Assembly (NCBI GenBank): GCA_963710725.1
Contig: CAVQBJ010000001.1
Coordinates: forward strand, 372,001-436,000
Source: CAVQBJ01 sp963710725
GTDB lineage: Bacteria; Actinomycetota; Thermoleophilia; Solirubrobacterales; Solirubrobacteraceae
DNA: 64,000 nt
Reading direction: 5' to 3'
The notes under the pieces are model-generated. The model saw nothing but the letters and a program-made list of their open reading frames with translations, ran no database searches and was not told the DNA's origin. The position numbers and the translations under genes were made by a program. Each line of letters begins with the position of its first letter. Within the stretch, counting starts at the first letter, position 1. Positions 17,100 through 25,684 of this stretch are shown here, in pieces.

Positions 17100-18287
17100 C
17101 TACTTGGTCGCCGGCGCGCTGGGCGCCGGCGCGGTCGCCGCGCGCGAGCGGTAGACCGCGAGCACCTCGGCGAGCGAGGCCTCGAGCGAGAGCTCGTCGG
17201 CGTGCTCCTCGAACCAGCGCGCCGTGCGCTCGCGCATCGCCATCCCGGCCTCGTGCACGCGCACGATCGCGGCGGCGACGTCGGCCGGCGCCGCGCTGCG
17301 GGCGATGAAGCCGTTCACCCCGTCCTCGATGAGCTCGGTCGCGGCGTTGTCCTCGCCGGCCACGACGACGCTCGGCGTGCCGCGGGCGGCGGCCTCCACG
17401 ACGACCAGCCCGTAACCCTCGCGGCTGGAGGGCAGCAGCAGGCAGGTCGCGTGCGCGAGCGCCGATTCGACCACCGCGTCGGCCGCGAATCCCGGCGCCG
17501 TCACCGTCTCCTGCAGCCCGCGCTCGGCGATCGCCGCCAGCAGCCGCGTCCGCTCGGGCCCGTCGCCGTAGAACGTCGCGCGCAACTGCGGGATCGCCTC
17601 ACGCGCAGCGGCCACGGCGGCGAGGCCAAGCACCGCGCGCTTCTCCGGGATGAGCCGGCCCGCGAACACGACGCAGTCGTCGGCGCCCTGCGGCCGGGAC
17701 GCCTGCCGCGATCCGGTGTAGAGCCCACGCAGGATCGTCACCGGCCCGCGCAGGCCCTCCCCACGCAGGCGGTGCTCGTGCAGGCGCGAGAAGCAGAACG
17801 CGCGCTGCTGCACGCGCGCGCAGGCGCGCTGCACGCCGTAGCCGATCGGACCGCCCAGTCGCCCGAGGTAGCCGCGCCAGTAGTGTCGGCTCCAGACCTC
17901 GAACCAGTCGACGACGATCCGGTAGCGACCGCGACGGCGCGCGGCGCCGGCGGCGAGCAGCGAGAAGTACGGGAACGAGTCCATGTGCACGACGTCGTAG
18001 CGACGGCCGTGGCGCGCGAGATGCCACAGCACGCCGATCCCGAACAGCAGGGGCGGTCCGATGCGCCGCCGCCCGCTCGCCGTGTAGAGCGCCAGGCGCG
18101 GCTCGAGCGCGACGACGCGCACCCGCGGGTCGATGTCGACCGCCGTGCCGCGCTTCCACTGACGGCGGGTGAGGTAGGTGACCTCGTGCCCGTCGCCGAC
18201 GAGGCGCTCGGCCAGGCTGCGGTACCAGCGCTCGGCCCCGCCGACGGTGTACGGGAACAGGCAGTCATAGACGATGCAAATGCGCAC
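17100..18287 (-). CDS. Glycosyltransferase family 4
   Basis: This 395-residue GT-B enzyme has RICIVYDCLFPYTVGGAERW (the GGAER acceptor-side loop), VVHMDSFPYFSL, VVFAGRLIPEKRAVLGLA and the E-X7-E element in SSREGYGLVVVEAAARGTP. The C-terminus is Ala/Pro-rich (TAPAPSAPATK). GTG 18287 is chosen because it starts the first beta strand exactly. The divergent GT2 begins at 18424, so the promoters of both lie in the 136 bp between them. Confidence 0.88.
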   Translation of the reverse strand: MRICIVYDCLFPYTVGGAERWYRSLAERLVGDGHEVTYLTRRQWKRGTAVDIDPRVRVVALEPRLALYTASGRRRIGPPLLFGIGVLWHLARHGRRYDVVHMDSFPYFSLLAAGAARRRGRYRIVVDWFEVWSRHYWRGYLGRLGGPIGYGVQRACARVQQRAFCFSRLHEHRLRGEGLRGPVTILRGLYTGSRQASRPQGADDCVVFAGRLIPEKRAVLGLAAVAAAREAIPQLRATFYGDGPERTRLLAAIAERGLQETVTAPGFAADAVVESALAHATCLLLPSSREGYGLVVVEAAARGTPSVVVAGEDNAATELIEDGVNGFIARSAAPADVAAAIVRVHEAGMAMRERTARWFEEHADELSLEASLAEVLAVYRSRAATAPAPSAPATK

Positions 18288-18423
18288 GGGCGCAGGCAGA
18301 TTGCCACAGACGTGGCCAGAGCACCCCGCGTCGTCCGGTAGCATCGCTTTAGATACGCGCTCCTTTCCCGCCGTTGGCGCGTTGTCATCGATGCCACGTT
18401 CCGACCGCGTCGAACCTCCTGTC

Positions 18424-19599
18424 ATGAGCGCCGTAGAGCAGACACCCGACCTGGCGCCCGAGCACGCCGATCCCCCGGCGCCGACCGTCTCCGTCGTGAT
18501 CCCCTGCCTCGACGAGGCACAGAACATCGAGACCTGCGTGCGCACCGCGCTCGACGTGCTCGAGCGCACGGGCATCTCGGGCGAGGTGATCGTCTCCGAC
18601 AATGGCTCGGAGGATGGGTCCGCCGAGATCGCCGAGCGGGCCGGTGCGCGCGTCGTGCTCGAGCCGCGTCGCGGCTACGGGAGCGCCTACCTCGCCGGCT
18701 TCGCCGCCGCGCGCGGCGACTACATCGTGATGGCCGACGCCGACCTGACCTACGACTTCAACGAGATCCCCCGCTTCGTCGCCGAGCTCGACAAGGGCGC
18801 CGAGCTCGTCATGGGCGATCGCATGGACAACATCAAGCCGGGCGCGATGCCGTGGCTGCACCGCTACGTCGGCAACCCGCTGCTCACCGGTCTGCTCAAC
18901 CTCTTCTTCCGCACCGGCATCAGCGACGCGCACTGCGGCATGCGCGCGGTGCGCCGCGACGTCCTGGCGCGCCTCGACCTGCGCACGACCGGCATGGAGT
19001 TCGCCTCCGAGATGGTCATCCGCGCGGCCAAGGAGCACCTGCGCATCGCCGAGTTCCCGATCGAGTACCACCCGCGGGGCGGCGAGAGCAAGCTCTCGAG
19101 CTTCCGCGACGGCTGGCGCCACCTGCGCTTCCTGCTCGTGCACAGCCCGAACTACCTGTTCATCGTGCCGGGCACGCTGCTCGCCGGCCTCGGGGCGCTC
19201 ATCGTCGTGCTCGTGCAGGCCGGGGTGAACCTGTTCGGTCGCCAGTGGGGCCTGCACACGCTCATCGGCGGGACGCTGCTGATGATCGTCGGCACGCAGG
19301 TGCTCGCGCTCGGACTCTGCGCGCACGCCTATGGCACGTACTTCATGAACGAGAAGGACCCGTGGTTCGATCGCATGCGCAGCCGCCTGCGCCTCGAGCA
19401 CGGTCTCGCGCTCGGCGGCGCCTTCATCCTCGTCGGCTTCGTGATGGGCGCCGTGATCGTGGCCACCTGGATCTCGCGCGGCTTCGGCTCGCTGTCGGAG
19501 GAGCGCACGGCGGTCGTCGGCGGCGCGCTCATCGTGGTCGGCATCCAGATCTTCTTCTCGTCGTTCCTGCTCTCGATCCTCGGACTCCGCCGCAACTGA
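18424..19599 (+). CDS. GT2, polyprenol-phosphate glycosyltransferase type, with C-terminal membrane domain
   Basis: The 391-residue protein has a DPM1/GtrB-like GT2 domain: VSVVIPCLDEAQNIETCV, VIVSDNGSEDGSAEIA, YIVMADADLTYDF (DAD near 104-106) and ISDAHCGMRAVRRDVL. About four membrane segments follow from residue 245. It probably loads a sugar onto undecaprenyl/polyprenyl phosphate for a GT-C enzyme outside the membrane; the membrane protein at 19640 is the obvious partner. ATG 18424 has CCTCCTG rather than a Shine-Dalgarno sequence upstream; ATG 18391 is an alternative. A 5' leader is likely because TAGCAT (18339) and TAGATA (18350) lie about 70-80 nt upstream. Confidence 0.88.
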   Translation: MSAVEQTPDLAPEHADPPAPTVSVVIPCLDEAQNIETCVRTALDVLERTGISGEVIVSDNGSEDGSAEIAERAGARVVLEPRRGYGSAYLAGFAAARGDYIVMADADLTYDFNEIPRFVAELDKGAELVMGDRMDNIKPGAMPWLHRYVGNPLLTGLLNLFFRTGISDAHCGMRAVRRDVLARLDLRTTGMEFASEMVIRAAKEHLRIAEFPIEYHPRGGESKLSSFRDGWRHLRFLLVHSPNYLFIVPGTLLAGLGALIVVLVQAGVNLFGRQWGLHTLIGGTLLMIVGTQVLALGLCAHAYGTYFMNEKDPWFDRMRSRLRLEHGLALGGAFILVGFVMGAVIVATWISRGFGSLSEERTAVVGGALIVVGIQIFFSSFLLSILGLRRN

Positions 19600-19639
19600 G
19601 CGTGCCGGGCCCGACCGGCAACGGACCTCCGCGTCGCTG

Positions 19640-21857
19640 ATGTCGACGAAGGTGGAAGACGGCGAACGCTCCCCGGCGCTCGGCGACGGCCGGCGGGCGC
19701 GCCTGCACAGAATCGCTGGCGCGGTGTTCGCCGGGGATCGGCGCGTGTGGGCGATCGCCGCCGCCGTCGGCGGCCTGATGGCGCTCGTGTGCCTCGTCTG
19801 GTGTCTCGTGCCGCGCCCGTACGACACCGGCAGCGACTCCACCGAGGACCTCACCTACGTCGCCCAGACGCCGGCCGGCGAGCCGGCCTGCGTGCGCGAC
19901 CTGCAGCTGCCGGGCTCGACCGCACGCCTGCAGCTGCGCGTCATCTCGCGCACGGTGCAGCGACCGTCCCTGCACCTCGCCCTGTACGTCGACGGGAGCA
20001 CGGTGCGCTCGGACGTCCCGCCCGTGGGCGTCGGCGCGTCGCGCATCAGCACCGCCATCTTCACGATCCCCCAGCGCCCGGCCACCCCGGCGTCGAGCCC
20101 CGCCTCGCTGTGCCTGACCGCCGACGACCTCGTCAACTGGGGCGGCACGCCGACCTATGAGGGCGAGGACCCGGCGCCGACGGTCGCCGGCGTGCCGATC
20201 AGCGGGCGCATCGCGATCTGGTACCTGCCCCGCGCCGGCGCGACGCGCAGCTACCTGTCGGAGGTCGGCACGATCTTCGCGCGCGCCGCGCTCTTCCGCG
20301 CCGGCTGGGTCGGCGCCTGGACCTACTGGCTGATCGTCTTCGCCGCGCTCCCGCTGCTCGCGCTGCTCGCGGTGCGCTGCCTGGCGCTCGCCGCCGCCGG
20401 TCGCGGCCGCCGCCTCGCCGTGTGGCTGTTCGTGATCGCGGCCGCCAACGCGTGCTGCTGGGCGCTCGTCACACCCTCGTTCTTCGCGCCCGACGAGGTC
20501 GACCACTTCGCGTACACGCAGTCGCTCGTCGAGCGCGGGGAGGGGCCGTCGCGCACCCAGTCGACCCCGCTCGCCCGCTGGTCGACGGCGGAGACGATCG
20601 CGCTCGAGGGCGAGCACTTCGACACCGTGCACACCCTCGGCGACGGCAAGCTCCCGTGGCTCGCCGCCGACGAGCGCGTCTGGCAGACGAGGGCGAGCGG
20701 CCATCCCGCGCAGGTCAACGGCGGCGGCTATGAGACCGCCGCGCAGCACGGCCCGATCTACTACCTCGCCGTCGCCCCCGGCTATCTGCTCGCGCGCGGC
20801 GACTCGACGTTCGCGCAGCTCACGCTGATGCGCTTCATCTCGGCGCTGCTCGGGGCGCTCGCCGTCCTGTTCACCTACCTGATGGGGCGCGAGCTCGCGC
20901 CCCGGCGCCCGGTGCTCGCCGTGCTCGCCGCGCTGCTCGTCGCCTTCGAGCCGATGTACGGCTTCATCTCCGCGACGGTCAACAACGACGTCGGCGTCGA
21001 CGCCGGCGGCGCCGCGCTCGCGTACCTGCTGCTGCGGATGCTGCGCCGCGGAGTGACGCTGTGGACGGGGCTCGCCACCGGCCTGCTGCTCGTGACGTTG
21101 CCGATGGTGAAAGGCACGTCGTACTCGCTGTGGCCCGTCGCCGGCCTTGCGCTGGCCGGCGCGCTGTGGCGCCATCACCGGCGCGCCGACCTGCGCGGCC
21201 TCGGTGCGCTCGCGGCGGCGGGGGTGGTGGTCGGGGTGCTGTTGAACCGCCTCTCGGGGGCCTTCCAGCCGGCGGCCGGCGGCGGAGCGGCCGAGAGCAA
21301 CGCGAGCATCAGCGCGGTCAGCGCCGCCCGCCACGACCCGTTCGGCTACCTCTCCTACCTGTGGCAGGTCTTCCTGCCGCGCCTGTCGTTCATGGGCGGC
21401 CGCCACTTCGAGAAGCACGTCTACCCGGCGTTCGTCATCTTCGACGAACGCGGCTGGGCGGCGTTCGGGTGGTACGACGTGCTGTTCCCCGAGTGGGTGT
21501 ACAGCGTCATCCTCGTCGTGATGGTGGCCACGCCGCTGCTCGCGCTCGTGGGCCGCGCGACGCGAATGGACCTGGGTGCGCCGCCACTGGATGGAGTGCG
21601 CGCTGATGATCCTCGTCCCGGTGACGGTGATCGCCGGCTTCGAGGCGGCGTTCTACACCGCCGGCTCGCGCCCGGCGATCGGCGAGTTCGGTCGCTACGC
21701 GTTCCCGGCCATCGGGCCACTGGCGATCCTCGTGGTGGGCGCGCTGCACGCCTTTGGCCGCCGGCGGGTCGCGTTCGTCGGCACCGGGCTGGTCGCGGTG
21801 GTGATCGGCTTCGATGCCCTTTCCCAGATCCTCGAGCTGACGCACTTCTACGCGTGA
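19640..21857 (+). CDS. DUF2142-like GT-C membrane protein (apparent frameshift)
   Basis: The product is a large polytopic membrane protein with an N-terminal anchor (about residues 35-58), a lumen-facing beta region, and many helices from residue 220. SFFAPDEVDHFAYTQSL carries the acidic Asp-Glu and His pattern of DUF2142/GT-C proteins, which use polyprenol-linked sugars. The frame breaks near 21567: after LVGRATR the continuation WTWVRRHWMECALMILVPV lies in the next frame and ends at TGA 21855, giving about 738 residues when one base is removed. Uncorrected, the frame fuses falsely with the GT2 at 21857. It sits 40 nt after the polyprenol-phosphate GT2, suggesting a donor/acceptor pair. Confidence 0.8.
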
Positions 21858-22828
21858 TGGACCCGGGCCTGGTGACGGTGGCCATCCCGGTGCGCGACGG
21901 CGCCGGGACGCTCGCGGGCGTGCTCGCCGCGGTGCGCGGCCAGATCGTCGACCGCGACCTGGAGCTGCTCGTCTGCGACTCGGGCTCGCGTGACGACTCG
22001 GTGGCCATCGCCCGCGGCCATGGCGCCGAGGTGATCGAGATCGCGCCGGCCCAGTTCGCTCACGGCCCGACCCGCAACCGCCTGCTCGAGCACGCGCGCG
22101 GCGCGCACGTCGCGCTGCTCACCCAGGACGCCGAGCCGGTCGACGAACGCTGGCTGGCGCGTCTGCTCGGCGCTTTCGAGCTCGCCGACGATGTCGCGCT
22201 CGCCTACGGGCCCTACCGGCCGCGCCCCGGCGCCGCACCGCACACGGCCCGCGAGCTGCAGCGTTGGTTTCACTCGCTGGCGCCCGACGGCGCGCCGCGC
22301 ATCGACCGCCTCGCGCCGCCGGAGCGCTCGCTCGCCGCGCAGGCGCTGTTCGGGCGGCGCACGTACTTCACCGACGCCAACGCCTGCCTGTCGCGGGCCG
22401 CGTGGGAACGGGTGCCCTTCCGCAACATCGCCTATGCCGAGGACCAGGCGCTCGCCCTCGACGTCCTGCGCGCCGGCTACGCGAAGGTGTTCGTCCCCGA
22501 CGCCGCGGTCTGGCACTCGCACGACTACACGCCGCTGCAGCAGTTCCGCCGCGCCTTCGACGAGTGGCGCGCGCTGCTCGAGGTCTACGGCTGGCGCGAG
22601 CCGCTCGCCCCCGGGCGGATCGCCGGGCAGCTGCGCGGCGAGCTCGGCGCCCTCGCGCGCGAACTGCGCGCCGAGGGAACGCCGGTCCCACAGGTGTGGG
22701 CGGCGCTCGGCGCCGCGGCGGGCCGGCACGGCGTGCGCGTGGCCGGGTCGCTGCTCGGCTCGCGCGCGGATCGCCTGCCGGGCGCGGTGCGGCGCGCGTG
22801 CTCGCTGGAGGGGCGGGGCGAGGGGTAG
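21857..22828 (+). CDS. Glycosyltransferase family 2
   Basis: This 323-residue GT2 shows LVTVAIPVRDGAGTLAGVL, LELLVCDSGSRDDSVAIA, HGPTRNRLLEHARG, LLTQDAEPVDERWL (QDA at the metal site) and IAYAEDQALALDVLRAGY. This set is typical of rhamnosyltransferases that use dTDP-rhamnose, although no rhamnose genes are in the window. ATG 21857 overlaps the TGA of the corrected upstream gene (TGATG), supporting this start rather than the 1062-residue fused frame. Confidence 0.88.
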   Translation: MDPGLVTVAIPVRDGAGTLAGVLAAVRGQIVDRDLELLVCDSGSRDDSVAIARGHGAEVIEIAPAQFAHGPTRNRLLEHARGAHVALLTQDAEPVDERWLARLLGAFELADDVALAYGPYRPRPGAAPHTARELQRWFHSLAPDGAPRIDRLAPPERSLAAQALFGRRTYFTDANACLSRAAWERVPFRNIAYAEDQALALDVLRAGYAKVFVPDAAVWHSHDYTPLQQFRRAFDEWRALLEVYGWREPLAPGRIAGQLRGELGALARELRAEGTPVPQVWAALGAAAGRHGVRVAGSLLGSRADRLPGAVRRACSLEGRGEG

Positions 22829-22831
22829 GGC

Positions 22832-22837
22832 TATGCT
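22832..22837 (+). promoter_or_regulatory. Putative -10 box of coiled-coil gene
   Basis: TATGCT, 7 nt before GTG 22845 and immediately after the stop of the upstream GT2. It argues for GTG 22845 over ATG 22833, which overlaps the box. Confidence 0.55.
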
Positions 22838-22844
22838 TGGCCGC

Positions 22845-23303
22845 GTGGCGGATCGGTCGTCATCGGCAGCGAGCGCCGGACCCGCTCGGTTGACGAGCGC
22901 GGCGCCGCCGCGCGACGACGACCTCGCGGCCACGCAGCAGACGCTGGGCGCCCTGGAGGCCGACCTCGATGCCCTGCTCGCGCAGCTGCGAGAGGCCGCG
23001 GAGCGCGAGGCGGCGCTGCGGCGCCAGCTTCAGGACGCCGCGCGCCAGATCTCCGAGCGCGACGAGCTGCTCGCCGGCGTCAGCCGCGATAACGAGAACC
23101 TCGACGCGGCCTGGCGCGAGACGCAGGAGGCGCTCGGCGAGCGCGACCGGCGCGCGGCGGCGCTCGCGGGCGAGGTGGCCGAGCTCGCCGCCGGCGAGCT
23201 GCTCGCGCGCGAGCGCATCGAGCAGATGCAGGCGACTCGGGCCTGGCGGCTCGGCGCCGCGGCGCACCGCTGGCGCTCGCGGCTGCGACGCCGGCGTTCG
23301 TAG
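22845..23303 (+). CDS. Small coiled-coil protein of unknown function
   Basis: This soluble 152-residue protein has no recognised enzyme domain. From about residue 27 to 130 it is heptad-rich (LAATQQTLGALEADLDALL, LREAAEREAALRRQLQDAA, continuing past ERIEQMQ), predicting a long helix. It ends in the basic tail RAWRLGAAAHRWRSRLRRRR. Similar tails end or join domains of large GT proteins, so a scaffolding role for GT enzymes is plausible but unproven. The TAG stop is the last base before a 65-bp tandem repeat. GTG 22845 is preferred for its -10 box; ATG 22833 would add four residues. Confidence 0.75.
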   Translation: MADRSSSAASAGPARLTSAAPPRDDDLAATQQTLGALEADLDALLAQLREAAEREAALRRQLQDAARQISERDELLAGVSRDNENLDAAWRETQEALGERDRRAAALAGEVAELAAGELLARERIEQMQATRAWRLGAAAHRWRSRLRRRRS

Positions 23304-23475
23304 CCCTCAGGCCGGCGCGCGTGCGTCGTCGAGCAGGCGCTCGACCGTCGCGGCTGCGGCGTTCGTGGCCCTCAGGCCGGCGCGCGTGCGTCGTCGAGCA
23401 GGCGCTCGACCGTCGCGGCTGCGGCGTTCGTGGCCCTCAGGCCGGCGCGCGTGCGTCGTCGAGCAGGCGCTCGAC
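23303..23475. repeat. 65-bp tandem repeat, 2.7 copies, at a convergent gene junction
   Basis: Copies begin at 23303, 23368 and 23433; the first two are identical and the third keeps 43 bp. Each unit contains the last codons and stop of the minus-strand GT (reading VERLLDDARAPA then stop) joined to a piece resembling the end of the plus-strand coiled-coil gene (CGGCTGCGGCGTTCGT). Only the third copy is in frame with the GT gene; the other two are untranslated 3' copies. Confidence 0.9.
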
Positions 23476-25617
23476 GGCCGCGAGCGTGTCCTCCTCGGAC
23501 CCGCCGGCCGGGGCGAGCTCTGACGCCGCGAGCCGAGCGGCGGCGTCGTCGACGCGCGCCACCGCCGTGGCGAGGGCCTCGGCGAGGTCGGTCACCGTCG
23601 GGGCGCTCGCCAGGAGGTTCGCGGAGATCGCGTGCAGCGCCTCAGGCGTCTTATTGGCGAAGGTCGTCGTCGCGACCGCCATGCCGGCGCGCGCCATGTC
23701 GAGGGCCGCTCCCCCGGGATGCGGGTCGGCGCGCAGGGCGAGCCCGACGTCGTGCGTGCGCAGCAGCTCGCGGTAGTGGGCGAGCGCGGGCAGCGGCAGC
23801 ATCCGCAGCGGCGCACCACCGACCGACAGCTCGGCCGCCGGGCGGCCGGCGCCGAACGCCGTGAAGCGCCAGTCGCCGGCGAAGGCCCCCGCCTGCACCG
23901 CGCGTTCGAGCGCGAGGAAGCCGAGCTCGGTGAGCGTCTGCGGATCGCCCGACGGCGGGCCGGCGTGAAAGAGCACCCGGCGCGGACCGTCGCGGCGGAG
24001 GCTGTCGAGCCCCTCGGGCGCCGCGGCGGCCGGCGCCGGCCCGAGCACGACCGCCTCGCGGCGGCCGCCGGCGATGTCGCGGAGGTGCTCCTCGAGCAGG
24101 GCGGCCGAGATCACGGCGTCGTGGGCGAGGTCGTAGGAGGCGCGGGCGAGCGCGGCGAACGAGCCGCCGGGATAGCGCAGCGGCGCGTACTCGTCCACGA
24201 AATAGACGAAACGGCGCTGGCGCAGGTCGGTGACCGCGCGGTCGGCGATGTGCGCGGTCGACCAGCTCGTGGCCACGAACGTGTCGCGGGGGTGCACGGC
24301 GAGCGGCTCGTCGCGCCCCGGTCCGGGCAGCAGCTCGAGCGTCTCCGGCCAGGGGGCGGAGCCGAGCGAGCGCTCGCGCGCTCCCCGCGCGTCGGGCGCG
24401 TCCCAGGCGCTCTCGAGCGCGAGCACCCGCACGCGCCGTCCGCGCTCCGCCAGGAGGGCGGCGAGGCGCAGGGCGGCGAACGCGCCGGTGTGCAGCGTCG
24501 CCGGCTCCGACTGGTCGATCAGCACGTTGACGCGCTCGGGCTGGGCGGCGTCGACATCGAGCGCCTGGGGCGCGACCGCCGCGGCGAGCTGGCCGGCTAC
24601 GCGCAGCTCCTCGGAGGCGGGTCGCGCGGGCGCGCGGGTCGCCGGCGCCGGAACGAGGGTGCCGTCGGTGTCGTAGGCGAACACCAGCCGGTCGTCGGCG
24701 AGGCCGCGGTGGCGCAGGCGGTGGTTCTCGCGGACGAGCTCGAGGCCGCGCTCGGTCCGCGCGGCGAGCAGCTCGAGCAGCTCGTGGTCATCGACCTCGG
24801 GGAGCGCGACGAGCGGCGAGACGCGCAGGCGCGGCAGGCCGGACGGCTCGCGGGTGAGCTCGATCATCCCGTCCTCGGAGAGGATCCGCAGCTGGTCGGG
24901 CGTCACCGAGGAGCGCCAGCGGCGCTCGAAGCGCGCCTCGTTCAGCGACATGTCCTCCTCGCCGCGGGTGCCGAACTCGAGGTGGTACAGGACGGCGTCG
25001 GCGCAGTAGTGGACCTCGTGGCCGGCCTCGGCCATGCGCAGGCACAGGTCGACGTCCTCGTAGCCGTTGCGGTACTGCTCGTCGAAGCCGCCGAGCGCCC
25101 GGAAGCGCCCGCCGGGGATCAGCGAGCAGGCGCCCGTGACCAGCTGCAGGCGCCGCGAGCGCGTGACGGCCTCGTGGTCGCCGGGGAGGCCGCTGTAGAG
25201 GTGCGCCGGCCAGCGGCTCTCGGAGATGCACATGCCGGCGTGCTGGATCGTGCCATCCGGGTACAGCAGCCGCGCGCCGATGACGCCGGCCTGGGGGTGC
25301 GCCGCGGCGTAGTCGCGCAGCGCCTCGTACCAGCCGGGCAGCGGGATGGTGTCGTTGTTGAGCAGGAGGATCGCGGCGGCGCCGGCGCGCTCGGCCCCGA
25401 GGTTGCACGCCGCGGCGAAGCCGCCGCTCGTCTCGCGCCGGATCACGGTGATGCGGTCGCCGTAGGCGGCGAGCAGGCGCGGCGTCAGATCGGTGCTCGC
25501 GTCGTCGACGACGACGATCTCGACGTCGGGGAGGTCCTGCTCCAGCAGGGCGTCGAGGCAGCGACGAGTGAGCGCAGCCCGATCGTGAACCGGGATGATG
25601 ATCGAGCACGCGGCCAT
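23437..25617 (-). CDS. Bidomain glycosyltransferase, GT2 plus GT4/rhamnosyltransferase-like
   Basis: The 726 residues form two domains. Residues 1-240 are GT2: SIIIPVHDRAALTRRCLDAL, VVVDDAST near 36, LLLNNDTIPLPGWY, and YRNGYEDVDLCLRMAEAG. The second half, from about 355 (VNVLIDQSEPATLHTGAF onward), resembles GT-B enzymes of the WsaF type, with RFVYFVDEYAPLRYPGGSFA and a degenerate donor-site region. A bifunctional polymerising enzyme is plausible. Its 3' end is the source of the tandem repeat at 23303. ATG 25617 lies 12 nt after a TATGAT box. Confidence 0.87.
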   Translation of the reverse strand: MAACSIIIPVHDRAALTRRCLDALLEQDLPDVEIVVVDDASTDLTPRLLAAYGDRITVIRRETSGGFAAACNLGAERAGAAAILLLNNDTIPLPGWYEALRDYAAAHPQAGVIGARLLYPDGTIQHAGMCISESRWPAHLYSGLPGDHEAVTRSRRLQLVTGACSLIPGGRFRALGGFDEQYRNGYEDVDLCLRMAEAGHEVHYCADAVLYHLEFGTRGEEDMSLNEARFERRWRSSVTPDQLRILSEDGMIELTREPSGLPRLRVSPLVALPEVDDHELLELLAARTERGLELVRENHRLRHRGLADDRLVFAYDTDGTLVPAPATRAPARPASEELRVAGQLAAAVAPQALDVDAAQPERVNVLIDQSEPATLHTGAFAALRLAALLAERGRRVRVLALESAWDAPDARGARERSLGSAPWPETLELLPGPGRDEPLAVHPRDTFVATSWSTAHIADRAVTDLRQRRFVYFVDEYAPLRYPGGSFAALARASYDLAHDAVISAALLEEHLRDIAGGRREAVVLGPAPAAAAPEGLDSLRRDGPRRVLFHAGPPSGDPQTLTELGFLALERAVQAGAFAGDWRFTAFGAGRPAAELSVGGAPLRMLPLPALAHYRELLRTHDVGLALRADPHPGGAALDMARAGMAVATTTFANKTPEALHAISANLLASAPTVTDLAEALATAVARVDDAAARLAASELAPAGGSEEDTLAAVERLLDDARAPA

Positions 25618-25629
25618 CGGGACGCCCCG

Positions 25630-25635
25630 ATCATA
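25630..25635 (-). promoter_or_regulatory. Putative -10 box of bidomain GT at 25617
   Basis: TATGAT on the minus strand is one base from TATAAT. It lies 12 nt before ATG 25617, so only a few leader bases are expected. Confidence 0.5.
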
Positions 25636-25684
25636 GGTCGCCCACGGGTCGACGGAGCGCTCGGCGACCCGTCACCATGTGGCG

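Noticed and set aside
17109..17131. GC-rich inverted repeat (CGCCGGCGC/GCGCCGGCG) as terminator of the GT4 at 17100
   Set aside because: It lies within the last codons (Ala/Pro-rich tail) and has no T-run; codon bias explains it.
15423..18341. 972-residue open frame on the plus strand
   Set aside because: It is antisense to the glycosidase and GT4 genes, which have clear motifs. The frame is Arg/Val/Gly/Asp-rich with no recognisable fold.
19640..22828. 1062-residue membrane protein/GT2 fusion
   Set aside because: The linker is nonsense, and the true last helices of the membrane protein are in the next frame.
23303..23475. CRISPR-like array
   Set aside because: The 65-bp units are contiguous, contain coding sequence and have no spacers; no cas gene is near.
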